The notes under the pieces are model-generated. The model searched no databases, was not told the origin of the DNA, and saw only the letters and a program-made list of their open reading frames with translations. A stretch of 64,000 nt of DNA from Pseudomonadota bacterium (lineage in GTDB: Bacteria; Pseudomonadota; Gammaproteobacteria; Xanthomonadales; Xanthomonadaceae), in NCBI GenBank assembly GCA_023419315.1, contig JAEZYE010000060.1:1-64000 (forward strand), given 5' to 3'. The translations under genes and the position numbers were made by a program. Positions within the stretch are counted from its first letter, which is position 1; the number at the start of each line of letters is the position of its first letter. Of this stretch, positions 8,337-17,193 are shown in pieces.

Positions 8337-8759
8337 ATGACCAGGGAAGGCAGGCTTTGGGTGGCGGTGCTGGTGTTCACCTGTGCACCCGTATCCGCCC
8401 AGACGATCTACAAATGCACCGGCGCGGATGGCGTTCCGGCCTATCAGTCGTCGCCGTGCGGCAATGGACTGGGCACGCAGACGCAGTGGCAGCCGCTTGC
8501 GGAGCCCGGCGAGGCGGACGCAAAAGCACGCGCGGAACTCGAAGCGCGCATCGAGCGTGACCGCCAGTCGGTTCGCGCGCATAACGCGAAGCGTCACAAG
8601 GCATCGGGAGCGAGCGGGTCGCGCGTCCGGGCGCGCAACGCGACAGCCTGTGACGCGGCCCGGGCGCGACGGGAGGCAACGCTTCAACGCGTCGGGCTGA
8701 AGCGCAATTTCGAGTTGCTGAGAAAACTCGACGACGCCGTGTTCAACGCGTGCCGCTGA
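8337..8759 (+). CDS. Secreted DUF4124-type protein
   Basis: A 140-residue protein with a Sec signal peptide ending VSAQ near residue 22. A short QTIYKCTGADGVPAYQSSPC segment then matches the DUF4124 pattern (aromatic, YKC, a D/G turn, YQ and a second Cys). The rest is a charged, Arg/Ala-rich helix, probably coiled coil (residues 60-110). The family is common in Xanthomonadaceae and has no known function. AAGGAGG precedes the ATG, a very strong ribosome binding site. It lies alone between nap and fab. Confidence 0.75.
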   Translation: MTREGRLWVAVLVFTCAPVSAQTIYKCTGADGVPAYQSSPCGNGLGTQTQWQPLAEPGEADAKARAELEARIERDRQSVRAHNAKRHKASGASGSRVRARNATACDAARARREATLQRVGLKRNFELLRKLDDAVFNACR

Positions 8760-8946
8760 GTTGGCCAGGCTTCGCTGAGCCGATGCGCGAGAGATCGCCG
8801 ACGGCGCATGCGCAGATCACGGGCGATGGCCTGACGCGGCAGTCTGGGACGCGGTCTGCCGTTCATTCGCCAGCAGCCGGCACGGGGCTCGAACCCGTCC
8901 CTGCGTTCCGTACCGTCTACCTACGCATCCGTATGGTGAACATCAA

Positions 8947-8988
8947 TTGATCTGAATCTATACAGTTGTATTCACAAGCGTGCATTAT
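8947..8988 (+). promoter_or_regulatory. FNR-dependent promoter for fabA-fabB
   Basis: TTGATCTGAATCTA (8947-8960) matches TTGAT-N4-ATCAA at 9 of 10 positions. A -10-like CATTAT lies at 8983-8988. A box centred at -41.5 would give +1 at 8995, leaving a 22-base leader that includes GGATGG before the fabA ATG. A second palindrome, ATCAATTGAT, overlaps the left side (8942-8951). The sequence match is direct; FNR control is inferred. Confidence 0.6.
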
Positions 8989-9016
8989 TGACCGCCTCTA
9001 ACACCTGGATGGACTG

Positions 9017-9532
9017 ATGAGTCGATGCGCGTCTTTTGATCGGGAGCAGTTGCTGGCCAGCGCCCGAGGTGAATTGTTCGGTCCCGAGGCCGGACGTCTG
9101 CCCAACGATCCGATGCTGATGTTCGACCGCATCACCGAGATTCGCGATGACGGCGGCGCACATGGCAAGGGCATGGTGCGGGCCGAACTCGATATCCACC
9201 CCGACCTCTGGTTCTTCAAATGCCACTTCCTCGGCGACCCGGTGATGCCGGGTTGCCTGGGCCTGGATGCGATGTGGCAACTCACCGGTTTCTTCCTGAC
9301 CTGGATCGGCGCGCCGGGGCGCGGCCGCGCGCTGGGTTCCGGCGAAGTGAAGTTCACCGGCCAGGTCCTGCCGACCGCCAAGCGGGTCAGCTATGAAATC
9401 GACATCAGCCGCGTCATCAACCGCAAGCTCGTGCTGGCGGTGGCCGACGGACGCATGCTCGTCGATGGCCGCGAAATCTACACGGCGCGCGATCTGCGGG
9501 TCGGACTGTTCACCTCGACGGAGAGCTTCTGA
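9017..9532 (+). CDS. fabA: 3-hydroxydecanoyl-ACP dehydratase/isomerase FabA
   Basis: A 171-residue hotdog-fold enzyme that dehydrates 3-hydroxydecanoyl-ACP and isomerises the trans-2 to the cis-3 product, the branch point of anaerobic unsaturated fatty acid synthesis. Catalytic H70 (WFFKCHFLGDPVMPG) and D84 (GLDAMWQ) match the E. coli numbering. SGEVKFTGQVLPTAK and RVINRKLVLAVADG are also conserved. It overlaps fabB by one base (TGATG). A promoter with an FNR box precedes it, which would link membrane fluidity to oxygen supply. Confidence 0.96.
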   Translation: MSRCASFDREQLLASARGELFGPEAGRLPNDPMLMFDRITEIRDDGGAHGKGMVRAELDIHPDLWFFKCHFLGDPVMPGCLGLDAMWQLTGFFLTWIGAPGRGRALGSGEVKFTGQVLPTAKRVSYEIDISRVINRKLVLAVADGRMLVDGREIYTARDLRVGLFTSTESF

Positions 9533-10746
9533 TGCGTCGTGTCGTTGTCACCGGTCTGGGTATCACGTCATGCCTGGGCAACGATGCCGATACGGTATCG
9601 GCATCGTTGCGCGAAGGCCGCTCCGGCATCCGCCACATTCCGGAATATGCAGAACTGGGTTTCCGCAGCCAGGTCGGCGGCGCGCCGGAACTGGATCTGG
9701 AGGCACTGATCGATCGCAAGCAGAAGCGCTTCATGGGCGATGCGGCGGCTTACGCCTATCTCTCCATGCGTGATGCGATCGCCGATGCGGGCCTGGACGA
9801 ATCGCTGATCAGCCAGCCTCGCACCGGCCTGATTGCGGGTTCGGGCGGCGGTTCGGCCGAATGGCAGATCGAAGCGGCGGATCTTCTCCGCCAGCGCGGC
9901 ATCCGCAAGGTCGGGCCGTACATGGTCCCGCGCACGATGTGTTCGACCGTATCGGCCACGCTGGCGACGGCCTATCGCATCAAGGGGCACAGCTACTCGT
10001 TGTCGGCGGCATGCGCGACGTCCGCGCATTGCATCGGCGCAGCGGCGGATTTGATCCGCAGCGACCGGCAGGACATCGTGTTCGCCGGCGGCGGCGAGGA
10101 ACTGCACTGGGCGCTGACAATGATGTTCGATGCGATGGGCGCGTTGTCCAGCAAACGCAACGATGACCCGACGCATGCGTCACGGCCTTACGATGCGGAC
10201 CGCGACGGCTTCGTGATTGCGGGCGGCGGCGGAATGCTGGTGCTGGAAGACTACGAACACGCCGTGCGCCGCGGAGCGCGCATCCATGCCGAGCTTGCCG
10301 GCTATGGCGTGACCTCCGATGGCGCGGACATGGTTGCTCCTTCAGGCGAAGGCGCGGTGCGCTGCATGCAGATGGCGATGGAAGGCATCGATGCCCCGAT
10401 CGACTATCTCAATACGCACGGAACCTCGACGCCGCTGGGCGACATGATCGAACTGGAAGCGGTGCGCAGCGTGTTCGGCAGCGATGGCATTCCGCCGTTG
10501 TCGTCCACCAAGGCGTTGTCCGGGCATTCGCTGGGCGCCGCCAGCGTGCATGAAGCGATTTATTGCCTGCTGATGATGCACGACGGTTTCATGGCGGGTT
10601 CGCGCAACATCGATACGCTGGATGCTGCGGCCGAGGGGTATCCCATCCTGCGCGAAAGCCGCGACGCCCGGCTCGATACGGTGATGTCGAACAGCTTCGG
10701 CTTCGGCGGCACCAACGCATCGCTGGTCTTTTCCCGCATCCGCTGA
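9532..10746 (+). CDS. fabB: 3-oxoacyl-ACP synthase I FabB
   Basis: A 404-residue ketosynthase that elongates cis-3-decenoyl-ACP made by FabA. The Cys-His-His triad is C161 (SLSAACATSAHC), H296 (NTHGTST) and H332 (ALSGHSLGAA). The FabB-type C-terminus NSFGFGGTNASLVF is intact and the length is normal. Translational coupling with fabA through TGATG and the shared operon make FabB more likely than FabF. A rho-independent terminator follows directly. Confidence 0.95.
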   Translation: MRRVVVTGLGITSCLGNDADTVSASLREGRSGIRHIPEYAELGFRSQVGGAPELDLEALIDRKQKRFMGDAAAYAYLSMRDAIADAGLDESLISQPRTGLIAGSGGGSAEWQIEAADLLRQRGIRKVGPYMVPRTMCSTVSATLATAYRIKGHSYSLSAACATSAHCIGAAADLIRSDRQDIVFAGGGEELHWALTMMFDAMGALSSKRNDDPTHASRPYDADRDGFVIAGGGGMLVLEDYEHAVRRGARIHAELAGYGVTSDGADMVAPSGEGAVRCMQMAMEGIDAPIDYLNTHGTSTPLGDMIELEAVRSVFGSDGIPPLSSTKALSGHSLGAASVHEAIYCLLMMHDGFMAGSRNIDTLDAAAEGYPILRESRDARLDTVMSNSFGFGGTNASLVFSRIR

Positions 10747-10752
10747 TGCATC

Positions 10753-10785
10753 GGCGTCACCCGTGGTTCGCGGGTGACGCCTTTC
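10753..10785 (+). terminator. Rho-independent terminator after fabB
   Basis: An 11-base stem GGCGTCACCCG/CGGGTGACGCC (10753-10763 and 10771-10781) has a 7-base loop, followed by TTTCC. It lies between convergent fabB and the PLP decarboxylase and could serve both strands. Confidence 0.8.
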
Positions 10786-10788
10786 CGG

Positions 10789-12759
10789 TCACGCGCGCAT
10801 CGCCATGCGCGGCGCTATCTCGGAGCGCAGATGCGCGCCGAGATGTTCAAAGTAGCGCGCGATGTAGCTGATGCCATTTTCCACGTCGAGCAGATAAGGA
10901 TTCATCAGCGTGTGGCGCAGGATCACGAGGTGATCCACGCCGCTTTCTTCCGATAGCGTTGCCGGCTCGATGCCCAGGCCAACGAGCACGTCATGGAGCG
11001 GCTGCGCGCCGACCATGGACTGCCGGACGGTGGTGATGGATGCGAAGAACTGCTTCACCTGCACGGGGCGGCCGGGATCGCAACGCAGTTCGTTGTAAAG
11101 CTGGCGCACGAACGCATTGGTGAACGCCAGGTCCTCATTGCCCGCCGGATTCAGGGCGAGGCAGACGAGATTGCTGTCCGGCGGCGTCAGCACCTGCACG
11201 CGTGCCCAAGGCGCGATATCGACCGCAAAGCGGGCTGCGGCTTCGCAGAAGGCTTCCGCAGCGAGGATGGTCTGCTTTGGCAGCAGGCCGAAATTGCGGT
11301 GATCCAGCGGCAACACCTTGTGCGTCACATAGACGGCGGCGGCAGCTGCGCCCGGCTTCGAACCTTCCAGCACGAACTGGCCGAGCTGCCGGTAGCGATC
11401 GTGGTAGTCGCCGCGTTCGCCATCGGAGAACACATAGTCGGCGCGCTCGGACAGCAGGCCCATGATGCGGTGATCGCGGCAGATGAAGGCGCCGGCACCG
11501 TAGGGCAGGTAACCGAGCTTGTGCGGGTCCACGGTGACCGAGTCCACCCGCGCGAGGGCTTCGAACGCCCGATGCACGGCAGGCTTGGGGAAGTCGCGAT
11601 ACTCGCTGCGCACATCCTCCCGCGTGCGGAAGCTGCCGTCTTCGTTGCGGAACAGGGTGGTGAGATAGCCGCCCCACGCACCGTCCACGTGCACGCTGAA
11701 GCCGAACCCGCGGGTGAGCGCAGCGTCGCGTGATGCGATGACGGCATCGATGGGATCGATGGTGCCGTATTCGGTGCTGCCCAGTACGGCCATCGCCGCG
11801 AGCACCGGAACGCGCTCCCGTTCAAGACGCCGGATCGTCGCGTCGAGCGCGTCGGCGTCCAGCCGCATGTCGAGCGTCGGAACCAGTTCCAGTTGCTGTC
11901 GGCCCAGGCCGAGCAGCTTCATGCCCTTGCTCCACGAATAGTGTGCGGTGATCGGGACCAGCACGCGCGGCACCTGCAGTTGCGGATGCGCCGCGAGGAA
12001 TCCCGCCAGGCCCAGGTGTTCGACGCGTTGCTGCTCCACGCGCGACGTCCAGCGCTGCCGCTCCTGTGCATCCTGCTGGCCCAGCCATTCCAGCCAGCGG
12101 CCGTACAGCGCGATGTCCTGCGTGGTGCCAAGGTTGAAGGCCTGCCAATCGTCTTCGGGCAAGTCGTCCATCGGGACGCCGGCCGCGCGCAAGGCGACCG
12201 GAAACGCCTTGCGCGCCAGCGCCAGCCGCAGGGCCTGGTAGTTCGCACTGGTGCCGCCGGAACACAGATGGCCCATTGCGCACGCCGGCTGCGCCGGGTC
12301 CGACGGGAATCCCAGCATGCGCGCCAGTTGCAGGCCGACACGCACTTCCAGCTGGACAGTGACGGGCGCGGCGTCCTCGCTCACGTTGTTGGGGTTGTAG
12401 GGCAGGGTCATCATCTGCGCCGCCAGGCCGGGCAACAGCAGGTCGGACGCCATGTGGCCGATGTAGCGCGGACTGTGGAATGGTACGGACTGCTTCAGCG
12501 CGGCCGAGAGCTGGTGCAACTCATGGCGGGTGCGCGCCTCGAACGCCTGGTACCGCGGATGATGGGTGGCCGCGGTCGGAATCGCCGGAGGATCTTCGGG
12601 ATGGAAGTTGCGGCGCCAGTGCACGTGATCGCGGAAAAACTCGAGCATCAGTTTCTCCAGCAGGGTGTCGTTCTCGCCGTAGGGGCCGAGAAAGCAGGCA
12701 TCCAGCATCCTGCGGTCAGCGTCGGCGGCGGTGTTTTCGAAAGGGAGGCGGATAGGCAT
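10789..12759 (-). CDS. Group II PLP decarboxylase, tyrosine decarboxylase-like
   Basis: A 656-residue PLP-dependent amino acid decarboxylase. PLP-binding Lys is K414 in SVTVDPHKLGYLPYGAG, the cofactor-pairing Asp is D359 in VHVDGAWGGY, and the ring-stacking His is H273 in TAHYSWSKG. Length and order of blocks (HTA/HSPRYIGHM, NPNNVS, LEGSKPGAAAA, LRHTLMNPYLLD) follow the enterococcal tyrosine decarboxylases rather than the roughly 480-residue glutamate or aromatic enzymes. Substrate is therefore probably tyrosine or a related aromatic amino acid, but this is not certain. Such enzymes consume protons and yield an amine. An FNR box precedes it at the hemN spacing, suggesting low-oxygen expression. 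No antiporter gene is adjacent. Confidence 0.8.
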   Translation of the reverse strand: MPIRLPFENTAADADRRMLDACFLGPYGENDTLLEKLMLEFFRDHVHWRRNFHPEDPPAIPTAATHHPRYQAFEARTRHELHQLSAALKQSVPFHSPRYIGHMASDLLLPGLAAQMMTLPYNPNNVSEDAAPVTVQLEVRVGLQLARMLGFPSDPAQPACAMGHLCSGGTSANYQALRLALARKAFPVALRAAGVPMDDLPEDDWQAFNLGTTQDIALYGRWLEWLGQQDAQERQRWTSRVEQQRVEHLGLAGFLAAHPQLQVPRVLVPITAHYSWSKGMKLLGLGRQQLELVPTLDMRLDADALDATIRRLERERVPVLAAMAVLGSTEYGTIDPIDAVIASRDAALTRGFGFSVHVDGAWGGYLTTLFRNEDGSFRTREDVRSEYRDFPKPAVHRAFEALARVDSVTVDPHKLGYLPYGAGAFICRDHRIMGLLSERADYVFSDGERGDYHDRYRQLGQFVLEGSKPGAAAAAVYVTHKVLPLDHRNFGLLPKQTILAAEAFCEAAARFAVDIAPWARVQVLTPPDSNLVCLALNPAGNEDLAFTNAFVRQLYNELRCDPGRPVQVKQFFASITTVRQSMVGAQPLHDVLVGLGIEPATLSEESGVDHLVILRHTLMNPYLLDVENGISYIARYFEHLGAHLRSEIAPRMAMRA

Positions 12760-12765
12760 CCCGGC

Positions 12766-12807
12766 AGCCTACGGGAGCCGGTTGGCTGGCCCCCTGATCC
12801 AGATCAA
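12766..12807 (-). promoter_or_regulatory. FNR-dependent class II promoter for the decarboxylase
   Basis: On the minus strand TTGATCTGGATCAG (12807-12794) matches the FNR consensus at 9 of 10 positions. A -10-like TAGGCT lies at 12771-12766. As at hemN, a box at -41.5 puts +1 exactly on the A of the ATG (12759) and the hexamer at -12 to -7. No Shine-Dalgarno precedes the ATG. Confidence 0.65.
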
Positions 12808-12939
12808 TGAGGCTCCCGATTCGCAGCACCGCAGGTCGGCCCGGTGCTTCAAGGGAATGAGACGGGCTCCGTCCGTCCGCTGCGCGGGCCAATCTCCGTA
12901 TCATCCTGAACAGGCCGCGTTCGCGGTCCGGCGTTTGCC

Positions 12940-15339
12940 ATGCTCGGCCGGCGCTCATCGCACCACGCATTCGCAATCGAGGTCGCCGTGCCGGGTAGGG
13001 GAAGTCCAGGATCATCCGCGCCGTCCTGGCTTCGCCGTCTGGCGACATGGCTGTCGTTGCTGGTCGTCGTCGTCCTGGTGTCGGGATGGTTGCTGCTGCG
13101 CGGGAGTCTTCCGCAGTTGGACGGTCGCGCCGATCTGCCGGGTCTGTCGGCGCCGGTCAGCATCCAGCGCGACGCGTTGGGCGTGGTAACGATCGATGCG
13201 GCGAGCGAAACCGACATGGCCCGCGCGCTGGGCTTCGTGCACGCGCAGGAACGCTTCTTCGAAATGGATCTGTTGCGGCGCAGATCTGCCGGTGAGCTGG
13301 CGGAACTGTTCGGACCGATCGCACTTGAGCAGGACCGGCAGCATCGCGTCCATCGACTGCGTGCCCGCGTCAACGCGCATATCGACGACTACACCGGCAC
13401 GCACCGCGCGCAATTGCAGGCGTATACCGATGGCGTCAACGCGGGCTTGCAGGCATTGACCGTGCGGCCGTGGCCGTACGTATTGCTGCGCCAGACACCG
13501 CGTCGTTGGGAGATGGCTGACTCGGCGCTGGTCGGCTACGCGATGTACTTCGAGCTGCAGGATTCGCGCAACGCCCGCGAACTGGCCATGTCGCGGATCA
13601 AGCCGCATCTGCCGCCCGCGCTGTATGCGCTGCTCGGTCGCGACGGTACCGAATGGGATGCGCCGCTGTTCGGGGTTCCGCGCGGAAACGCCATCCTGCC
13701 GCGCGCCGATGAAGTTGATCTGCGGACGCTGCCTTCGATGGACGGGCCGGATCACGTCACCGTGTCCGAATCGCTCGCGCCGGGGAGCAATCACTGGGCG
13801 GTGTCCGGCGCGCTGACGTCCGATGGCCGCGCCATTCTCGCCGACGACATGCATCTTGGACTGCGCGCACCGAATCTCTGGTTCCGTGCACGCCTTCGAT
13901 ATCCGCATGCGCAGGCGCAGGCCGGACGCGTGGATGTGTCGGGCTTCACCTTGCCCGGCCTGCCGGCGGTCGTGGTCGGCAGCAACGGCCATGTCGCCTG
14001 GGGCTTCACCAACGCCTACATCGACACGGTGGATTGGCTTGCCGTGCCGAAGTCCTCGCCGGATGTTCGCCGGTTCGAGGAGGAAATCCGGATCGCCGGC
14101 CACGTGTCCGAACGCTTCGTCGTGCGGGAGGTCGCGTGGGGGCCGGTGATGCACGAGGAAGGCGAAGCGCTGCTGGCGTTGCGCTGGACAGCGCACCAGC
14201 CCGGCGCCCTCAATCTGGAGATGGCGGATCTTGCCCATGCAGCGGACGTGGAAGACGCGTTCGCCATCGCCGATCGCATCGGGATGCCAACGCAGAACCT
14301 GATGGTGGCCGATTCGCATGGAGCCATCGGCTGGCGACTCGTGGGAACGCGCCCGGCCCGGGCGGCCGGCACCTGCAACGCACGCGAAGTCGCACGGCCT
14401 CCATGCGCTGCGTGGACTAACACGACCTCGGGCGCGCCGCACCTGCTGCGACCGCCATCGCAACGCCTCTGGACGGCGAACAATCGCGTACTCGACGCTG
14501 AAGCGCTGGACGAGGCAGGCGATGCCGGTTACGCACTCGGCGCACGCGCCAGGCAGATCCGCGATCGTCTCTTCGCACGCGAGCATTTCGCCGAAAGCGA
14601 TCTGCTTGCGATTCAACTCGATGACCGCGCGCTGTTTCTGGAGCGCTGGTGGCGATTGCTGCAGGCCGAGGCAAAGCACGGCCCTGCACTGCGTGAGCTG
14701 GCGCACGCATCACGCCGGTGGGAAGGGCGCGCGATTCCTCAATCGACAAGCTATCGCCTGGTCCGCGCGTGGAGGCTCGCCGTGCATTCGCGCATCGCGC
14801 ATGGACTCACCGCGCCGGCACAGTCGGCGTTGGGATCAGGTTTCGCGATGCCGGCGGTGCCTCAGCTTGAAGGCGTGGTCTGGCCGATGCTGGAGCAGCG
14901 GCCTGCGCATCTGCTTCCGGCGCACTTCGAAAGTTGGGATGCCTTGCTGGAGAGCGCGGCAAGTGAAGTGATCAAAACCCACGGCGGGCCCGGCGCAGCA
15001 CTCGCCGAGCGCAACTGGGGCGAAGAGAACAAGGCCCACATCTGTCATCCGATGGCAGCCGGCTTGCCGCGGATGTTCAAGCGCATGCTGTGCATGCCCG
15101 AAGACGCCCTGGCGGGTGACGCTGCAATGCCGCGTGTGTCCGCGCCGCGTTTCGGCGCGAGCCAGCGCATGGTGGTGGCCCCGGGGCACGAAGCTGATGG
15201 CCTCGTCCACATGCCGGGCGGACAGAGCGGGCATCCGCTGTCACCGTTCTGGGGCGCAGGCCATCCGGCCTGGGTGACAGGCCAGCCCACGCCGTTCCTT
15301 CCGGGCGAGACCGAACACCGGTTGCGCCTGTCGCCTTGA
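12940..15339 (+). CDS. Penicillin acylase-family Ntn hydrolase
   Basis: A 799-residue precursor of the penicillin G acylase / acyl-homoserine lactone acylase superfamily. It has an N-terminal membrane or signal helix (about residues 33-54). The alpha-chain follows with the usual RDALGVVTIDA and GFVHAQERFFEMDLLRR blocks. The maturation site is SLAPGSNHWAVSG, where S283 becomes the N-terminal nucleophile of the beta-chain after autocleavage. Family members cleave amide bonds of acylated substrates in the periplasm; the natural substrate cannot be told from sequence. The start is uncertain, because the first 30 residues look poorly conserved. No obvious partner gene is nearby. Confidence 0.85.
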   Translation: MLGRRSSHHAFAIEVAVPGRGSPGSSAPSWLRRLATWLSLLVVVVLVSGWLLLRGSLPQLDGRADLPGLSAPVSIQRDALGVVTIDAASETDMARALGFVHAQERFFEMDLLRRRSAGELAELFGPIALEQDRQHRVHRLRARVNAHIDDYTGTHRAQLQAYTDGVNAGLQALTVRPWPYVLLRQTPRRWEMADSALVGYAMYFELQDSRNARELAMSRIKPHLPPALYALLGRDGTEWDAPLFGVPRGNAILPRADEVDLRTLPSMDGPDHVTVSESLAPGSNHWAVSGALTSDGRAILADDMHLGLRAPNLWFRARLRYPHAQAQAGRVDVSGFTLPGLPAVVVGSNGHVAWGFTNAYIDTVDWLAVPKSSPDVRRFEEEIRIAGHVSERFVVREVAWGPVMHEEGEALLALRWTAHQPGALNLEMADLAHAADVEDAFAIADRIGMPTQNLMVADSHGAIGWRLVGTRPARAAGTCNAREVARPPCAAWTNTTSGAPHLLRPPSQRLWTANNRVLDAEALDEAGDAGYALGARARQIRDRLFAREHFAESDLLAIQLDDRALFLERWWRLLQAEAKHGPALRELAHASRRWEGRAIPQSTSYRLVRAWRLAVHSRIAHGLTAPAQSALGSGFAMPAVPQLEGVVWPMLEQRPAHLLPAHFESWDALLESAASEVIKTHGGPGAALAERNWGEENKAHICHPMAAGLPRMFKRMLCMPEDALAGDAAMPRVSAPRFGASQRMVVAPGHEADGLVHMPGGQSGHPLSPFWGAGHPAWVTGQPTPFLPGETEHRLRLSP

Positions 15340-15585
15340 ACCATGATGGGCGGGAGCCGCGCGGCGCAGCTCACGTGATTGGCTGATCGACCGTTGACGC
15401 AATCGGCACTCAGCCACGCTGCGCTCGGACGTTGCAACGATGTGACAGAGGCGATGGCAACGGCCTCGAAAAACGATCCGCTGAAAGGAAAGTGGGGACG
15501 CGCGCTGGAATCCGGTGGCGCGGGATGCCGGCTGCGTGGCGCGCAGATCAAAGTTCAGCAGAACTACGAATTTACAGTCGATCGA

Positions 15586-15966
15586 CCGGCGCGTTATCCT
15601 TCCGGCATCAATCTGCCGGTGGGCGAGAACGGCCAGCACCTGTCGGGCGGCCAGCGCCAACTGGTTTCCCTGGCCCGCACCTTGCTGGCGGCGCCTGACC
15701 TGCTGTTGATGGACGAACCCACCAGTGCGATGGATGCGCAGTCCGAAACGCATTTCATCCAGCATCTTCATCGCGCGACGAAGGGCGGTTCGCTGGTCAT
15801 CGTGACCCATCGGCCGAGCATCCTGGCCCTGGTCGAGCGCATCGTGATCATCGACAACGGCGCCGTCGTTGCCGATGGACCGAAAGCCGAAGTGCTCGCA
15901 CGCCTGAGCGCGAACTCGGCCCAGAACGAGGGGCCGTCCACTGAAGCCGAGGAGCAGGCGGCATGA
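15586..15966 (+). pseudogene. Truncated type I secretion ABC ATPase
   Basis: Only the C-terminal third of an HlyB/LapB-like exporter remains: a signature HLSGGQRQLVSLARTLL, Walker B LLLMDEPTSAMD and the H-loop IVTHRPS. The membrane domain, Walker A and Q-loop are missing, and the frame upstream (15379-15585) carries no recognisable ABC sequence. It ends at the HlyD-family adaptor start with a 4-base ATGA overlap, so the original operon end is kept. Without Walker A it cannot bind ATP in the normal way. I call it a 5'-truncated remnant. Confidence 0.8.
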
Positions 15967-17192
15967 GCCTCTTTTCCAGAAAGAAGGAAATCAGCGCGGC
16001 CGATGCCGCGTTCATGGACGACGTCCGCGAATCGCTGTTGACGCAGCGCACTCCGGGTACGCGAATCGTGCTGTACACGATCGCCGTCCTCGTCATTGCG
16101 GGACTGTGCTGGGCGTACTTCGCTCGAGTGGAGGAAATCACGCGAGGCGACGCCAAGATTGTCGCCCGCAGCCACGAGCAGGTCATCCAGAGCCTGGAGG
16201 GCGGCATCATCGATGCCATGTACGTGGAGGAGGGCGATATCGTCGAGAAGGGACAGAACCTCCTCAAGATCGACTCGACCCGCGCGCAGTCCACCTACGA
16301 CGAAGCGCACACCAAATACATCGCGCTCAAGGCGACTGCACAGCGCCTGCGCGCCGAGGCATACAGCCTGCCGCTCGAGTTTTCCGAGGACGTGAGGGCG
16401 GTTCCGTCCGAGGTCGAACTGGAAACGCGAGCGTTCCAGGCACGTCGCTACGCCCTGGCCGAAAGCACCGCTGCGGCCCAGACGAGCTACAACCTCGCCA
16501 TGCGCGAGATCAACATGGCGCAGCCGCTGGCCGATCGCGGTCTGATGTCCCAGGTCGAACTCCTGCGCATGCGCCGGCAGGCCAACGAACTGCAGATGCA
16601 GATTGTCGAGCGCAAGAACCGCTTCCTCGCGGAAGCCAGCGCGGAACTGGTGAAGATTGAGCTTGAGTTGTCGCAAACCCAGGAAGGGCTGGTCGGTCGC
16701 AAGGACATCGTCAGTCGCAGCACGATCACCGCGCCGGTACGCGGCACGGTCAAGAATATTCGCGCCCGCACGCTGGGCGGCGTCGTCCAGCCGGGCGAAC
16801 GCATCATGGAAATCGTTCCGCTGGAAGATCAGTTGCTGGTCGAGGTCAAGATCAAGCCGCAGGACGTGGCGTTCCTTCGTGCAGGCCTACCCGCGACCGT
16901 GAAGATCTCCGCCTATGACTACGCCATCTACGGCGGCTTGAAGGGCAAGGTCGAGCTGGTCAGTGCGGACACCTTGAAGGACGAACAGAAGGCCGCCAGC
17001 GGCCGTCCCGATGACACGTATTACCGCGTCATGGTGCTGACCGACGACAACGCGCTGCGTGCCGGAAACAAGGTGCTTCCGATCATTCCGGGCATGACGG
17101 CGACGGCTGAAATCAGGACCGGCGAGAAGACCGTGCTGGATTACCTGTTGAAGCCGTTGTTCCGGGCTCGCGAAGCCTTCCGGGAGCGCTGA
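15963..17192 (+). CDS. HlyD/LapC-type membrane fusion protein
   Basis: A 409-residue periplasmic adaptor of type I secretion. It has one membrane helix (about residues 36-56), the first lipoyl half IVARSHEQVIQSLEGGIID, a long coiled-coil hairpin (about residues 100-245) and the second half with APVRGTVKNIRARTLGGVVQPGE. The C-terminal part matches the HlyD_D23/LapC class that serves large repeat adhesins and RTX proteins. The gene appears full length and starts in an ATGA overlap with the ABC fragment. Its partners on both sides are broken, so it probably no longer has a working exporter here. Confidence 0.87.
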   Translation: MSLFSRKKEISAADAAFMDDVRESLLTQRTPGTRIVLYTIAVLVIAGLCWAYFARVEEITRGDAKIVARSHEQVIQSLEGGIIDAMYVEEGDIVEKGQNLLKIDSTRAQSTYDEAHTKYIALKATAQRLRAEAYSLPLEFSEDVRAVPSEVELETRAFQARRYALAESTAAAQTSYNLAMREINMAQPLADRGLMSQVELLRMRRQANELQMQIVERKNRFLAEASAELVKIELELSQTQEGLVGRKDIVSRSTITAPVRGTVKNIRARTLGGVVQPGERIMEIVPLEDQLLVEVKIKPQDVAFLRAGLPATVKISAYDYAIYGGLKGKVELVSADTLKDEQKAASGRPDDTYYRVMVLTDDNALRAGNKVLPIIPGMTATAEIRTGEKTVLDYLLKPLFRAREAFRER

Positions 17193-17193
17193 G

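Noticed and set aside
8881..8897. A tRNA T-arm-like sequence on the minus strand (ACGGG-TTCGAGC-CCCGT)
   Set aside because: The acceptor stem, discriminator/CCA position, anticodon arm and D arm do not follow at tRNA distances. It may be a remnant or chance.
13012..14706. A 564-codon antisense frame within the acylase gene
   Set aside because: Arg/His/Gln-rich sequence typical of antisense frames in high-GC genes; the plus-strand gene has clear active-site motifs.
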